A DNA stretch of 64,000 bases from Rhynchonema sp. JSB1_4 (lineage: Eukaryota; Nematoda; Chromadorea; Monhysterida; Xyalidae): positions 1-64,000 of the forward strand of contig JASAMV010007906.1 of NCBI GenBank assembly GCA_030248065.1, in the 5' to 3' direction. Below are positions 34,333 to 49,300 of the stretch, in pieces. Each line of letters begins with the position of its first letter. Position 1 is the stretch's first letter. Under the pieces are notes generated by a model. The model did not search any database. It was not told where the DNA came from and worked only from the letters and a program-made list of their open reading frames with translations. Both the position numbers and the translations under genes were made by a program.

Positions 34333-34509
34333 GGGCACAATACCCAATACCCAATACCAATACCATACCACCCAATACCAATACCAGTGTTTGGTATTGG
34401 TATTGGGTCTAATTCTGGTATTGGGTATTGGGTATTGGTATTGAAGCTGGCCTGGTATTGGTATTGGCTATTGGTATTGGGTTTGCCCAGGTATTGGGTC
34501 AAAACCAAT
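34333..34509. repeat. CAATACC / GGTATTG satellite, left block
   Basis: Irregular 6-7 bp units (ACCAAT, ACCCAAT) switch strand in the middle, so the array is itself palindromic. It continues beyond the family J insertion at 35724-36002 and 36393-36510. Confidence 0.9.
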
Positions 34510-35723
34510 ACCGTATTGTCGGAAATAGAACCCCCCCATTAATTGACCCCCCCATTAATTGAACCCCCCCTACATGGCTCGAAATCAAAAATAGAACCCC
34601 CCCATTAATTGACCCCCCCATCAGGGTTTTTTTTTTTCAAAATTTACTAGGTGCAACTTAGGTGCAACCCCCCAATTTTTAGGTGCAAGCTGGCCAAAGT
34701 AGGTGCAAGCCCTACTTTGAATAAAAAAACGCCGATTTTAGGTGTTTTTTTGCCTGGTAATGCGTTTTAATGCTATTTGCGTGCTTTTAGAAGTTTAATT
34801 TTAGTGCAGTGTGATCAGCTAACCAAAGTGACTCTTTCATCAAAATTTATTCTTGTCAACTGATTTTAGCATAAACAAACTTTTGAAGGAAAGTCCGAAT
34901 TTCTGTAGCACGTTGAATTTTAGTTTGATTATTGAGAACCGATTAAGCGAGTGTTTGAATTTGAGCTCCGAAGCAGTAAAATTTTCATGTTACCATATCC
35001 ACTTTTGGGGGTTATCATTCATTTACTTTTGCCCTTTATTTAATTTGTGTAGGTATCTAATGCTGTTGTCATGTTCTGCTGTAGTATTTGTTGAATCTTA
35101 TTACCAATACCAGGTACTAACTGTGCGCGAAGTGCAATCAGACCAATAAATATTTTTTGTCGATGTCGACCAAACACCAAAGGTTTCGATGGAATTTAGT
35201 AGAAGGAACGAAGAAGCCGCGCAGCGCATTTTTTTCGTTTCTAAGGTTTTCGAACCTTAAAAGATGCTGTATAAATGCTAAATTAAGGAAATAAGGGCTC
35301 AAAATGTTAGGTGCAAGCTTGCACCTAACCCTGAATTTTTAGGTGCAATTCTGATTTTTTAGGTGCAAATTGCACCTAAAAAGTGTCTAAAAAAACTATG
35401 CCCCCCATTAATAGAACCCCACCCCCAACCTTCACCGTACCACAGATTAGTGGTATGGTAGGGCTGTGTTGCTGTGTCAAACGTTGTTTAAGCTTGCGTA
35501 CACAACAGAATACAGCTTTTTAAGCATAATTGCCGCTGTTGAAGTTAGAAAATACCAAAAACAAGCCATTTGTATGGGCATTATTAACAATGATTTTTTT
35601 CGTCGGGGGGCCAAATGAAAAATATAACCCCCCCAATAATTGACCCCCCCCCATAAATTGAACCCCCCAAAATGACCCCAGTGAAAAAATAGACCCCCCG
35701 GGTTCTATTTCCGACAATACGGT
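34510..35723. mobile_element. Full-length family J element carrying a nested hAT-type insertion
   Basis: The termini ACCGTATTGTCGGAAATAG and CTATTTCCGACAATACGGT are exact complements. CCCCCCATTAATTGA iterons are present on both flanks. The core matches 24170-24330. It sits inside the CAATACC satellite. No transposase is visible. Confidence 0.85.
34622..35400. mobile_element. 779-bp hAT-type element (family K) nested in family J
   Basis: CCCCCCAT is duplicated at 34614-34621 and 35401-35408. The left end is CAGGGTTTTTTTTTTTC and the right end AAAAAAACTATG. Iterons AGGTGCAA / TTGCACCT lie near both ends. The unique AT-rich middle (34700-35280) has no recognisable protein. Confidence 0.82.
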
Positions 35724-36510
35724 ACCCAATACTAATCCAGAAAAACCTAATACCAAACCAATACCAAACCCAATACCTGACTCAAAACCCAATACCAAAC
35801 CAATACCAAACCCAATACCAACCCAATACCAGACCAAAAACCCAATACCAAACCAATACTAAGACCAATACCCAATACCAATACCAAACCCAATACCCAA
35901 TACTCAATACCAATACCAACCCAATACCAAAAACTTCAGTAGTATTGATCTGGTATCGGGTATTGGTATTGGTATTGGGTCTCACCCGGTATTGATATTG
36001 GGCAGTGATGTGGTTGGGGGGGGGGGGGTATGGGGGGGTATTACCCCCCCCAACTGCTAGGTAGCTTTCTTGCTCCGAAACCCATACCCCCCCCCAAACT
36101 GGCTAGCTAGCTTTCTTGCTCCGGTCACCAAGTTAATAAAGTGTTGATTTTAGTGCCAAAATGACCATTTTATGGGCCAAAATGGTCAAATTCGGTCAAA
36201 TTTTCTCACACGAGCACAAAAATACGCATTTTAAGGCTTATTTTAGCATAATTTCGACCAATTTTTATACCCCTGTTTTTGGCTTCTGGACCAATACCCC
36301 CCCAAATCGGGGTACCCGGCTAGCTAGCTAGCTTTCTTGCGCCGTACCCCTCCAGCTAGCTAGCTTTCTTGCTCGGACCAACTACATCACTGATATTGGG
36401 TATTGGTATTGGGTCACCAATTTGGTATTGGTATTGGGTATTGGGTATTGGTACAGGGCCGGTATTGGTATTGGGTATTGGTATTGGGTGTCAAAAGTGG
36501 TATTGTGCCC
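35724..36510. repeat. CAATACC / GGTATTG satellite, right block
   Basis: It continues the array left of family J and is again strand-switching. It is interrupted by the family U element. Tyr/Trp/Gly/Ile-rich frames here are artefacts. Confidence 0.88.
36003..36392. mobile_element. hAT-type MITE, family U, with perfect 8-bp target duplication
   Basis: The termini are CAGTGATGTGGTTGG and CCAACTACATCACTG. ATATTGGG is duplicated at 35995-36002 and 36393-36400. The iteron GCTAGCTAGCTTTCTTGC runs in the same orientation on both sides of an AT-rich core. Confidence 0.92.
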
Positions 36511-36516
36511 AGGCCT

Positions 36517-37620
36517 ACATCTAAGTACATTTTCATTAATATTTACACATTATTACCTACTTAGTGCACTATACTATACCTTGATTTTTGGCGACCCCCC
36601 CCCCACCATCTATCTATCGTCAACAAGTTTGGGTCGACCCCCCCCCAGATTTCGGACTTGGGTCATCTATCTATCGTCAACACATTTCGGGTCCCAATCT
36701 ATCTATCGTCAACACCCTGACCAAGTACTACACTGGGGGGACCCCCCCCTCGGGTACGTCTGTTCCCCCTCCGAGGTACGCCTGCCCCACTGTTCCTCCT
36801 CCGGGTACGTCTGCTCCCCCAATTTTTTCCTAAAATGGGCAAATTTAGGCCTAAAATAGGCATTTTTAGGCCAAAAATAGGTAAACTTTAGGTGAAACCT
36901 CCAAAAAAACGCCAAAATACCCTTTTTATAGGGGATTTTTCGCAAAAGAAGGCAAAAATAGTCCAATTTTTCGACCTCAAAAAATGACTTTTTTTCCGTC
37001 CCCCCCCCAAATTGGGACTTCCCCCCCTTCCCCCCAGGTAGGTACGTCTGTTCCCCCTCCGAAAATAGTGGAGGGTACGTCTGTTCCCCCTCCGGACCAG
37101 GAACTACACTGGTAAAAAGCCATGTGAAAATGATTTATAAATTGCTTCAGGCTCCTTCAAACGAAAGTGAACTTGCAGCCATCGGCTGGCTGTTTTGTCC
37201 AATCTGGAACAGGAACAACAAACGTTGGCTAATGGCTTTGTTTTGTTTTTGTTTGCCTTTTGCGTTTTGCCTTGCTCGCTTTCGCTTTGTTTGGTGGCAG
37301 TAGTCTCGAATCGAGTAACTCCGGAACCTTCCCCCTTGGCAGTGTAGTTCCTGGTCCGGCGCGGCGGTTAGTGCACCTACCACTTTTTTCCGTGCGGCGG
37401 TTAGTGTACCCCAGTGTAGTACTTGGTCAGGGTGTTGACGATAGATAGATTGGGATGGGACCCGAAATGTGTTGACGATAGAGAGATGACCCAAGTTCGA
37501 AATCTGGGGGGTCGACCCAAACTTGTTGACGATAGATAGATGGTGGGGGGTCGCCAAAAATCAAGGTATAGTATAGTGTACTAAGTAGATAATAATGTGT
37601 AAATATTAATGAAAATGTAC
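36517..37620. mobile_element. Inverted pair of family F ends around other MITE fragments
   Basis: 36517-36736 (ending CCAAGTACTACACTG) is mirrored by 37413-37620 (starting CAGTGTAGTACTTGG). Both carry ATCTATCTATCGTCAACA iterons and ACTATACCTTGATTTTTGGC. Between them are fragments with the iteron GGTACGTCTGTTCCCCCTCC and family B/A-like sequence. I could not fix insertion boundaries for the middle part. Confidence 0.65.
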
Positions 37621-38498
37621 CGTAAAAACCTAATAGATAGTGGTGCACAAGTACATTTACGCACGTTTATTGTTAGTTCAGAGCACATAATACGCCTCTT
37701 ATTGACGAATAGACACGAATAAATGCGGTTACAAGCGAAAAAACATCCTTTCAAGCCCCCTTTTCGGGGTTTTTAGGGGTATTTCTGGGAACAATTTTTT
37801 CAGGTTTGGGTCAGTGAATTAATAGAAGCCCCCCCCCCGGAATAGAGCCCCCCCCCCGTGATAGAGCCCCCCCAAAATGGGGTCAGTGAGTTAATAGAGC
37901 CCCCCTTCTATTTAGGTTTTTACGGTACCTAGATGTACTAAATCCGCGCGTAGCGCGCGTTTTTTTGCCTATTTGGGGTGAAAAATACCGATTTTGAGAG
38001 CCATTTTGAGTCAAAAATATCAATTTTGGGTTCGAAATGTGTTGACGATTGATAGATTGTTCCCCAAGTTTATTGACTGACGATAGATAGATTAGCCCAT
38101 AAGTGTTGACGATAGATAGATGAAATCAAAAAGTGTTGACGATAGATAGATGAATTTTGGGGGGGACCCCACACCCCCAAGTACTGCCCTGAGTGTACCT
38201 CCCTGGGTGGAAGACCCAAATTCAGGAAAGTCACTTTTGCGGTGGAAAATTTGACCGATTTTTGGCCCTTTTTGGAAAAAATTCTCCATAAAAAGGGTAT
38301 TTTGGCGACTTTTGACAACATCGACCTAAAAATCACCCATTTTAGGCCTAAAAATGCCCATTTTAGGCAAAAAGATGCCTATTTTAGACAAAAATTGAGG
38401 CGGTTAGTGTACCTGGCGCGGCGGTTGGTGTACTAGTGTACCTTGGTCGCGGCGGTTAGTGTACCTTAGGGGGGACCCCGACCCCCCTCCCCCCAGGA

Positions 38499-38857
38499 CA
38501 GTGTAGTTCCTGGGGGGGGGAGGGGGATCCCCCCTAAGGTACACTAACCGCCGCGACCAAGGTACACTAGTACACTAACCGCCGCGCCAGGTACACTAAC
38601 CGCCTCAATTTTTGCCTAAAATACACAATTTTAGGCCTAAAATGGGCATTTTTAGGCCTAAAATGGGTGATTTTTAGGTCGATGTTGTCAAAAGTCGCCA
38701 AAATACCCTTTTTATGGAGAATTTTTTCCAAAAAGGGCAAAAAATCGGTCAAATTTTCTACCTCAAAAAGTGACTTTTTCCTGAATTTGGGTCTTCCCCC
38801 CCCTTCCCTCCCCCAGGTAGGTACACTAACCGCCGCGCCGGACCAGGAACTACACTG
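38499..38857. mobile_element. hAT-type MITE, family B, inverted copy
   Basis: It runs from CAGTGTAGTTCCTGG to CCAGGAACTACACTG with GGTACACTAACCGCC iterons (complement of the 16712 copy). A second partial B element abuts it on the left (about 38187-38490) in opposite orientation, making a 650-bp inverted pair. The core shows the same 10-11 bp alternation of A and T tracts. Confidence 0.85.
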
Positions 38858-38930
38858 CCCCTCGGGTATCTTGGGTCAATCGGCCTGCCTGCTACCACAC
38901 TGGTTCAGAGAAACGACCGAAAGCGGTCGT

Positions 38931-39322
38931 CAGTGTAGTGGCAGGCCCATGTGTGGGAGGTAAGTATGATGCGGGGTTGGGACCGGAAGCGTGAGAGGTA
39001 TGATTTTGGTCACCCAAAAAGGCGAAACAACACCGTTTTTGTGATACAATTTTGGCCAAAAAATGAGGTAAAAATACTACTTTTTCCAAATTTTCGCCGA
39101 AAATCGCCTAAAAATAGGTATTATGCGTGGCTGCGATCTTTGGGAAAATAAGGTCGAAAAACACCGATTTTTGCCTGAAAAAGGAATAAGGTTACTTGTG
39201 AGGTAAGATTTGGAGTTGTGAGATATAAGTACTCAACCCCCCCCCCAACCCCCCCCCCCTAGGGTTTTGTGGTAGGTAAGTACTGAGAGGGGGTAACCCC
39301 CCACCCCCCTGCCACTACAATG
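38931..39322. mobile_element. hAT-type MITE, family D, third copy
   Basis: It is flanked by GCGGTCGT (38923-38930) and GTGGTCGT (39323-39330), an 8-bp duplication with one difference. The left end is CAGTGTAGTGGCAGG and the right end GCCACTACAATG. The core palindrome is mostly deleted in this copy. Confidence 0.8.
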
Positions 39323-39828
39323 GTGGTCGTGAATAAATTCGGGCCGGGAAGTCCGGCTTTGCCCGACTTTCAAAAAAGTCGGCCCTCCAGTCCCGGCCCG
39401 GCCCGATTTTTTTCGGCCGGACTTTTTCTGATGCTATTTAGAAGAAATTTTTTGGTGCAAAGCAAAAAGTTTTTTGTTTGAAGAGATATCTGTACCTTGA
39501 AAATCATGGAAGTCGGTCCTAATCTGCTGAATCGCAAGAAATTTTGGCTAATTTACCGTAAAAAGTAGCGCTTTTTTTTGAAATCAGAGGTCGCAATCGG
39601 GCCGGCGCCAGCCCGAGGTCGGGCTGGGCCGGGCCTCGATTTTGGGCTTGTGGTTCGGGCCGGGCCGGCCCGATTCCCATTTCCCACTTCTGATATTTGG
39701 ATGGAGTCCGTGGGCCACTGATCGTTAACATGGGTGCGTTCGGCCCGCTCGAGATGAAGGGTTGGCCCGGCGGCGTAAAAGCAGGCGATCCGGCCGTGCT
39801 TTGTAGTGGGAGTAATTTGTCAGCATTG

Positions 39829-39834
39829 TTTCAG
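39829..39834 (+). promoter_or_regulatory. Putative spliced-leader acceptor of the glutaminyl cyclase gene
   Basis: TTTCAG ends at 39834, 23 nt upstream of ATG 39858. A 3' splice site this close to the start codon, with no upstream exon recognised, is the usual nematode trans-splicing arrangement. An unseen 5' UTR exon is the alternative. Confidence 0.55.
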
Positions 39835-39857
39835 TCGTGCCTTCATGCGCCGAAACA

Positions 39858-44094
<4,237 letters not shown>

Positions 44095-46122
44095 GTCGGT
44101 AATTGTTCTGTTGTGCCAGTCGGTTTTGGCAGTCAATGTTGTCAGTCACAAGTCGCTGCCTGCATCTGACGCTGACAGAAGAACGGAAATGGTGTCCGAC
44201 TTGTTGCTAGGGTTTTTTTTGGATTGGAGTTTTTTTGGCGAAATGGTAGATATGACTTTCAGCAATCGTCATGGGAGAAGTTCTGAAAATTGTGACTAAT
44301 CTGTATGGAGTACAGAAAAGCTGAGAACGAAATATTGACTGATCAGCGTTGCTGCCAAAACTGACGGGCCGGATAGATGGTGTTTCATTCAATTATGGGT
44401 ATTATTTAGCTGGCTGAATACTCGTTGAGACTAACTGAGGTTGTTATATGTGTTTGTGATAACCTAACATGTTCTGAGTGCAGTAATGTTGGTCTGCTTC
44501 GCCGTGCTTTCGGAAACAGACCCAGTCGCAGGGCTCGTCAGTGCAACCGCTTGTTGCAAATTTTATGAGGTACGGGAAATTTTTCACTTTTGGAACAAGC
44601 ACTTTTTGACCCCGAGAAGTACCAAAATTGACCATTTTTCGTCCAAAAAATATCAAAAATCGCTTGCTGCCGCAAGAAAACTCTGTTTTAAGCACTTTTT
44701 AGACCAATTTTTGGCACTTTTAGAAGATTTTTGGGGTCATTTTTTCAAAACCACCTCCCACGGGTATGGGAAATTTTTGAGTTTTGGAAAACCCCCCTGG
44801 TATGGGAAATTTTTGATTTTTGGGGGTACGTATGGGAAATTTCCCGAAAATTGGGCTGGGTATGGGAAAATTTTGATTTCTCAACGACACCACTGCCAGT
44901 ATACCCACATTTTGCACGTCTATTTTGCAGAACAACCTGTTTTTGTATGATGGATCAAAATGTTCTGCTTGATCACTGACATATCATATTGATACCAAAA
45001 TCATAACACTTCAAATTGTTGGTACGTGAGGTCAAAAATATTAGCTCATTGGATGATCCTGATAATTAAAGGCATTTGTGATCATGTGTATACCAAGTTG
45101 TGTTTGGACAAAGTTTTATATTTCAATGTTGTTTTTATCAACAATCAATCATAGCATCATGATATCACAAACTTCGTTCTTTTTTTCCTTGAATCTCTTT
45201 GTCTTTCCTATCTTGTTTTTCGTGAACTGGTTAGTGTGACGTTATGTCACACCAACGACATTGACGTAGTGAATTTCCACGTGAATATTTTCCCATGGTT
45301 TTCCACATTGACAGTATGGTTATAAACTATTAGATGTCATTATTCATCTTTTTAGGCACCGCACTTGTTTCGCATTTGCATCTGAACTATACAGTTTGTT
45401 GTGTGTTTTGTTGTCCTTTGGAACCGATCTGTGATACATCTTTCAGAGCCTATTCACGTAAATGCGTTATTTATTCATGGAATAAAACACCGCTGATGAA
45501 TATTTAGTTGGATTGTGAAATCCAGTGGGAAAGACGATTTTAGAAACGAAAACGAGCTTCCTATCATTGTAGCGTCGCTAGGATGTTGCAAATGCAAGCC
45601 ATGTACATCAGCCTGAACATTTCAATATTGATACCACTATAAGCAAACCAAACGATAGGCTGCTGAAAAAATGTACAGGTATACAAATGTCGTAGGCGTG
45701 TTTTTGTGACGCGTCATTTTTTACTGTCAGGGTGCATTGCGTTCTATTTATGCTTGGTTAGGTGTGTTTAAATTTCCACTTCTCAGAAAAAATACAGCGA
45801 CACTTGCACAGTTGACTGACAACTGAATGCGAACATCATAACAATGCGCAACGACAAATATTACACCCCCATCAGAGTGCAAACAAATATTACAGTTTAA
45901 CACCTGTTTTTACACTACTTCACCTGCTCTGTTTTGTATGATGTATTGATAGCACTAACTTTTTTCACAAAAAAATTAGGCCGAGAAAAAACTGCTGGTG
46001 GCGGCAGAAGGGGGTGCGGTTTTTCTTGATCCCCCACTTTCATCAAAATGTCTGCAGGTTATGCTGACAAAATTTATCCCAAAAAATAACGAATAATACA
46101 AGAAGAAGTAGAACACATAAGT
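44095..46122. other. Convergent intergenic region between QPCT and the glutamate receptor-like gene
   Basis: No exon is recognised. It contains one truncated family C element (about 44570-44895, right end CAACGACACCACTG intact) and otherwise AT-rich sequence. Both neighbouring genes should end transcription here. Confidence 0.65.
44570..44895. mobile_element. Family C hAT-type MITE, left end missing
   Basis: It matches 20270-20610, including GGAACAAGCACTTTTTGACC, the ACTTTTTAGACCAATTTT block, GGTATGGGAAATTTTTGA iterons and the right terminus CAACGACACCACTG. The first 60 bp of the family are absent. Confidence 0.85.
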
Positions 46123-46316
46123 TCAGTACATAAATCTGCACAAAGCAAAATTGCTCCTGAAGCGACTGTAATGCAGAAGCTGTATCGGGCCATGGAAGTG
46201 AACACAAGTCAGTTGTCCGAAATAGACAACAAGTTTCAAAACTTTCGAATGTTGAAGGGGCTTATTTGGAGGACGGTGGGGTGTGTCGTCGGTGAGGTTG
46301 GAGTCACGGCAACGTA
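46123..46316 (-). CDS. Possible extra C-tail exon of the glutamate receptor-like gene
   Basis: A donor AAAG|GTACAT at 46392/46391 would skip the stop at 46384. The acceptor TATCAG (cut at 46317/46316) then joins in the right phase to a frame of 64 codons ending at 46123. The first half (SNLTDDTPHRPPNKP) could be a cytoplasmic tail; the second half looks like untranslated sequence. The 75-nt intron is plausible. Weak evidence. Confidence 0.3.
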
Positions 46317-46383
46317 CTGATACGATTTTGCAAAACAATTTGGGCAACATTCAAAATGACATTTCAAAATATCACATACATGA

Positions 46384-49300
46384 TCATGTACCTTTCGAGT
46401 CATGAACAGTTATTAAGGACGTTGTCATGTGCATCAAATTGGTGGCAGTAGAAGCCCTCTTCTTTTCAGCACTGGACTTTATTGAACGAAATTTTCTTTC
46501 GAGAACCACGAACGTGGCAGACACGCATATGCCTGCCAATAGGATGATAAAGCAGCCCAGCGTGTTTGGCAGACCGATTCGAGTTGGGGAACTGTTTGAT
46601 GGTCGCGGACAGAGACTTCTGGTCCTGGAATTGGCGATAAACAAATTGATTTGATCAAACATTTCGCATTTCGTGGTGAAGAAACCAGAAAGAAGTTCAT
46701 GGAACCGTCCTGCTTGCTCAGTCCAAAACAAAATACCTGTCAGAGTCAGGGTTGGATTAAAAAAATTTTTATTATCGAACTTTTTTTTTTAAAAACTTTT
46801 TAAAATTTTTTTTTTAAAAATCACTTTTTTTTATTCCGGACCCCCAAACAATTGGTTTCTAGAAAAATGAAATTTCTGAAATCATGTTACTTAGGTATGT
46901 TTTGAGTTACACTAAAGAGAACTTCTCCACTGACTTGCATGTTTATGTCGATCACCTGCGATCTAGCCCATTTGGTCATAATTTGAGAACCCGCCCGAAG
47001 GTAACTCTGTGGGCATATATGACAAAGGGAAGACCAACCTTCTGTTTGTGAATTTGGGGATAAATTTGAAGAGAGATAAAGAGTTACACCACGCTCATGT
47101 TGTGTAACAAAAGCAACAAATGACAAATCCACACAACTGCAAATAGGCGAGCAAAGTGGAGTCTGTCGATAGCTTACGTCGATAGCTCAATAACTGCACA
47201 GTATACGGTATGGGGTGTCCTATATTATACGTGCAGCGATTGTTGGGATGTCTGGGAACTGCATGAGTCCATTACAACGCCATTTTAAACTGAAATATAA
47301 GCGCCGCAGGCGATTTTTTGAGAATGATGAGCAATAAAACGCATGAAAACATACATTTTTACCTTAAAAAAAGTGAGAAAATAACGAAAAAAAGGGGAAA
47401 AATAATAAAAAAAAGTGGACTTACTTTTTAAAAATTTAAAATAAAAAAACTGGCCAACTTTTTTTTTTTAAAAAAAAAATTTTTTTTTTTACAAAAAAAT
47501 TTTTACTTTTTTTTTTAATCCAACCCTGACCACGCGCCCGTGCCCTCGTGGTATACATCGGTCGCCGCGGTCGTACAAGCACGCATTTACGACTGGCGGG
47601 TACCCGTTGACTGTTGGGTGACGATCATGGACCACTTATTGCTGTATCCAAGAAAACCTGGCGGGACCACCGCGAAGCATAACCATAACCAATAGATATA
47701 ATAAGCACACATGGCCTGGCGTGCAGTCATGTTGTGATGTGGTGATGTTATACATATGTGCCTTCCTGGCACTCAGCGCTATTGCTGCCTGCTTGACACA
47801 GTCTCCGTATTTGGCGGGCTACCGTTTGCCTTGAGGCATAAGAATCTTCTCATCTTGTGAGAGCTATTCGCATCATATTCGCATCATGAAAACATACATT
47901 TTTACCTTAAAAAGTGAGAAAATAACGAAAAAAAGGGGAAAAATTATAAAAAAAAGTGGACTTACTTTTTAAAATTTTAAAATAAAAAAAGTGGCCAACT
48001 TTTTTTTTTAAATTTTTTTTTACAAAAAAATTTTTACTTTTTTCTTAATCCAACGCTGGTCAGAGTGAACACGCTGGCAAAGAGATCGGACCGACTGCAC
48101 CATCGCTTGCTGCCTTTTGTGTTCACACATAATGTGCAGGTACCAACCGTTCGAGTTCCTCATATTTGAGCCGCATATTCAGCAATCCAAAATGTGCCTC
48201 ACTTATAGCTTGATCAACGCGTTCGATAATTCTTCCCGGCACGCTCGCTGCGAATAAGAACGAACCGGGAACGGGCTCCATTTCGGGAAACGAAACCACA
48301 CGGCTGTTGCACACTTGCAGCGCGCGCTCCCAAAATTCCTGTTATGGGTTGGTAATCTAAAGTGGTGATTAATTTTAAAATTTTGCGGAGCCTTTGTTTC
48401 GATATAATCAACAGTGTTTGGGAGAACTTTGACTCCGTTTCTTTTCGGTCCAGCGTACTTTTCGGTCAATACTTTAGGTCCAGGTACTTTTCGGACCAGG
48501 TGCGATTTAGTTGGTCCAGGTACATTTTGGTCCACGACGCTTTCGGTCCAGATTCGTTTCGGTCCATGTACTTTTCGGTTCACCCCAATTATTTGAGTCC
48601 CTGGTTCAAAATACGCCGCAAATGAAAAGGACATCAATAATCAGTACAGCATGACCAAAAAATCCCTTTCCATAGTAAATGCATTACCCATGCGCGCCCC
48701 AGCCCGCTGCTTATGTTCTCTCCTTGAAACATCAAGCTTGTATGACTTGTTCAGGGATAGACTTAGGCGTACACTTGTCGTGGCCTAGGCTTGTGGGGTT
48801 TCTAAACCTCACCCGCGTCACACCGCCTCAAACATATCAGTACACTCGGTGTGAGCCTAAACCTGAAAACAAGTATACGCCTAAGACCAGCCCTGAACAA
48901 GCCATACAAGCTTGATGTTTCAACGAGACAACATAAGCAACGAGCTGGAGCGCGCATGGGTAATGCATTTTCTATGGAAAGGGATTTTTTGGTCATGCTG
49001 TACTGATTATTGATGTCCTTTTCATTTGCAGCGCATTTTGAACCAGGGACTCAAATAATTGGGGTGAACCGAAAAGTGCATGGACCGAAACGAACCTGGA
49101 CCGAAAGCTTCGTGCGCCGAAATGTACCTGGACCAAATCGTACCTGGTCCAAAAAGTACTTGGACCGACATGTTTGTGGATAGAAAAGCACCTGGACCAA
49201 AAGGTGACGTGACATGGACCGAAAAGAAACGGAATCACACTCTGTGCGAAGACAGACACACATAGCCAGCTGGCTGAGATGTCGTTTGCAGTGGTTTTTT

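Larger units (their letters stand above)
15725..39828. other. 24 kb gene-free stretch made of nested transposons and foldback repeats
   Basis: I found no exon of a conserved gene on either strand. The longer open frames run through repeats and are compositional artefacts (Pro/Gly/Arg from GGCCCGG arrays, Tyr/Trp/Ile from CAATACC arrays, Phe/Lys from A/T tracts). Individually delimited elements are listed below. Stretches I could not assign are mainly 17650-20190 and 20620-21700, which show nothing but ordinary AT-rich sequence. Confidence 0.75.

Noticed and set aside
34327..36859. Long Tyr/Trp/Gly/Ile or Asn/Thr/Pro frames
   Set aside because: Translation of the CAATACC satellite; six- and seven-base units without stops.
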